Of a DNA stretch of 64,000 bases, positions 63,532 through 64,000 are shown one piece after another. The DNA is taken from contig NZ_AUJP01000004.1 in assembly GCF_000424285.1 (NCBI RefSeq), forward strand, positions 62,001 through 126,000, written 5' to 3'. Within the stretch, counting starts at the first letter, position 1. Each line of letters starts with the position of its first letter. The DNA comes from Butyrivibrio sp. MB2005 (GTDB lineage: Bacteria; Bacillota; Clostridia; Lachnospirales; Lachnospiraceae). The translations under genes were made by a program, and so were the position numbers. Under the pieces are notes generated by a model that saw only the letters and a list, made by a program, of their open reading frames with translations, did not search any database and was not told the DNA's origin.

Positions 63532-64000
63532 ATGACAGAGTCTTATCTTGACATGCTTGAAGAAAGTCTGGATCAGAAAATTCAGGTTCTCGAAGAGATA
63601 GAGAAAGAGAATTTGGTTCAGAAGGACATACTTGAGAACGAAGAGGGGTTTGATGAAGAAAGTTTTGATGAGACACTCAACCGTAAAAGTGAACTGATTA
63701 AGCGCGTTGAAAGCCTGAATGATGGCTTTGAGACTGTATTTGCCAGAGTAAAAGAAGAACTTGATAATAATAGAGAAAAGTATAAGGACAGAATCCATAT
63801 TTACCAGGACAAGATCAGAAGGATAACTGACCTGTCTAACTCTATAGAAGTTGGAGAATTGCGAAACAGGAATCTTGTTGCTACTCATGTAAATAAGACA
63901 AGAGACCAGATAAATACCAAACGCAAATCCTCCAAGGCTGCACTTGATTATTACCTGACAATGAACAAGTCCAAGATTACACCGCCTCAGTTCTACGACA
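63532..64000 (+). CDS. Helical flagellar chaperone-like protein, truncated by the window end
   Basis: The first 156 codons of a gene that runs out of the window. It starts at ATG 63532 after a purine-rich GGGGGAAAG, 38 bases behind fliS. The product is highly charged and fully helical (DQKIQVLEEIEKENLVQKDILENEE and later IYQDKIRRITDLSNSIEVGELRNRN), resembling FlgN/FliT-type chaperones that often follow fliS in clostridia. No signal or membrane segment is seen. Which partner it serves cannot be told. Confidence 0.75.
   Translation, partial: MTESYLDMLEESLDQKIQVLEEIEKENLVQKDILENEEGFDEESFDETLNRKSELIKRVESLNDGFETVFARVKEELDNNREKYKDRIHIYQDKIRRITDLSNSIEVGELRNRNLVATHVNKTRDQINTKRKSSKAALDYYLTMNKSKITPPQFYD

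Noticed and set aside
1..64000. tRNA, rRNA, CRISPR arrays, transposases, integrases or phage genes
   Set aside because: None was recognised on either strand; the only regular repeats are those reported.

Overview
The window looks like a chromosomal stretch from a motile, low-to-medium-GC Firmicute of the family Lachnospiraceae, most likely Butyrivibrio or a close relative. This is an inference from the gene content: a clostridial-type flagellar hook/filament cluster with FliW and CsrA, a cytoplasmic GH115 xylan alpha-glucuronidase, a very extended oligopeptide transporter, and several envelope proteins of kinds common in that family. Shine-Dalgarno sequences are strong (GGAGG), and several promoters are of the extended -10 type (TGn followed by TAWAAT).

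Layout. 1-12.6 kb is a plus-strand surface-glycan cluster: the tail of a DegT aminotransferase, a GT-C-like membrane protein, a GNAT acetyltransferase, a polyprenyl-phosphate GT2, a DUF6020 membrane protein, an O-antigen ligase/polymerase-like protein, a PglF-type 4,6-dehydratase, a PglE-type aminotransferase and a membrane-anchored WecG/TagA glycosyltransferase. Together they can make and use an N-acetylated 4-amino-4,6-dideoxy sugar on a lipid carrier. 12.8-20.9 kb holds a small membrane protein and the five-gene Opp transporter operon, in which OppA and OppC carry large extra extracellular segments. 21-24.6 kb is a minus-strand MacB/FtsX-type ABC exporter. 24.6-37.4 kb mixes a zinc-ribbon membrane protein, three GGDEF-family proteins (two with intact EAL domains), a DUF3048 lipoprotein, an MraY-like transferase, GH115 and a PilZ protein. 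37.5-50.3 kb holds a calcium-binding-type protein, a QueT transporter with a structured leader, a second envelope-polysaccharide group (DegT aminotransferase, glycosyltransferase with a poly-G ribosome-binding region, GH38/57-like protein, YfhO, GDPD lipoprotein, LtaS-type phosphoglycerol transferase). 50.77-52.6 kb is glnA with an ANTAR antiterminator. 52.9-64 kb is the flagellar operon flgM-flgN-flgK-flgK-flgL-fliW-csrA-flaG-fliD-fliS and a further coiled-coil chaperone-like gene, with at least three good sigma-28 (SigD/FliA) promoters.

The most unusual item is the 503-base gap between the convergent LtaS-type and ANTAR genes. It is almost entirely one giant interrupted palindrome: nine blocks of 9-25 bases on the left are exact (one has a single mismatch) reverse complements of nine blocks on the right, in mirrored order, separated by short unmatched spacers of varying length, with a palindromic centre. 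It does not look coding and fits no standard feature type I know. Other points of interest are two minus-strand genes whose -10 box sits six bases before the ATG (possible leaderless mRNAs), a threefold repeat inside the OppC loop, a GGA-rich flgL leader near csrA, and a poly-G tract in a translation start region.

No tRNA, rRNA, CRISPR array, transposase or phage gene was recognised.
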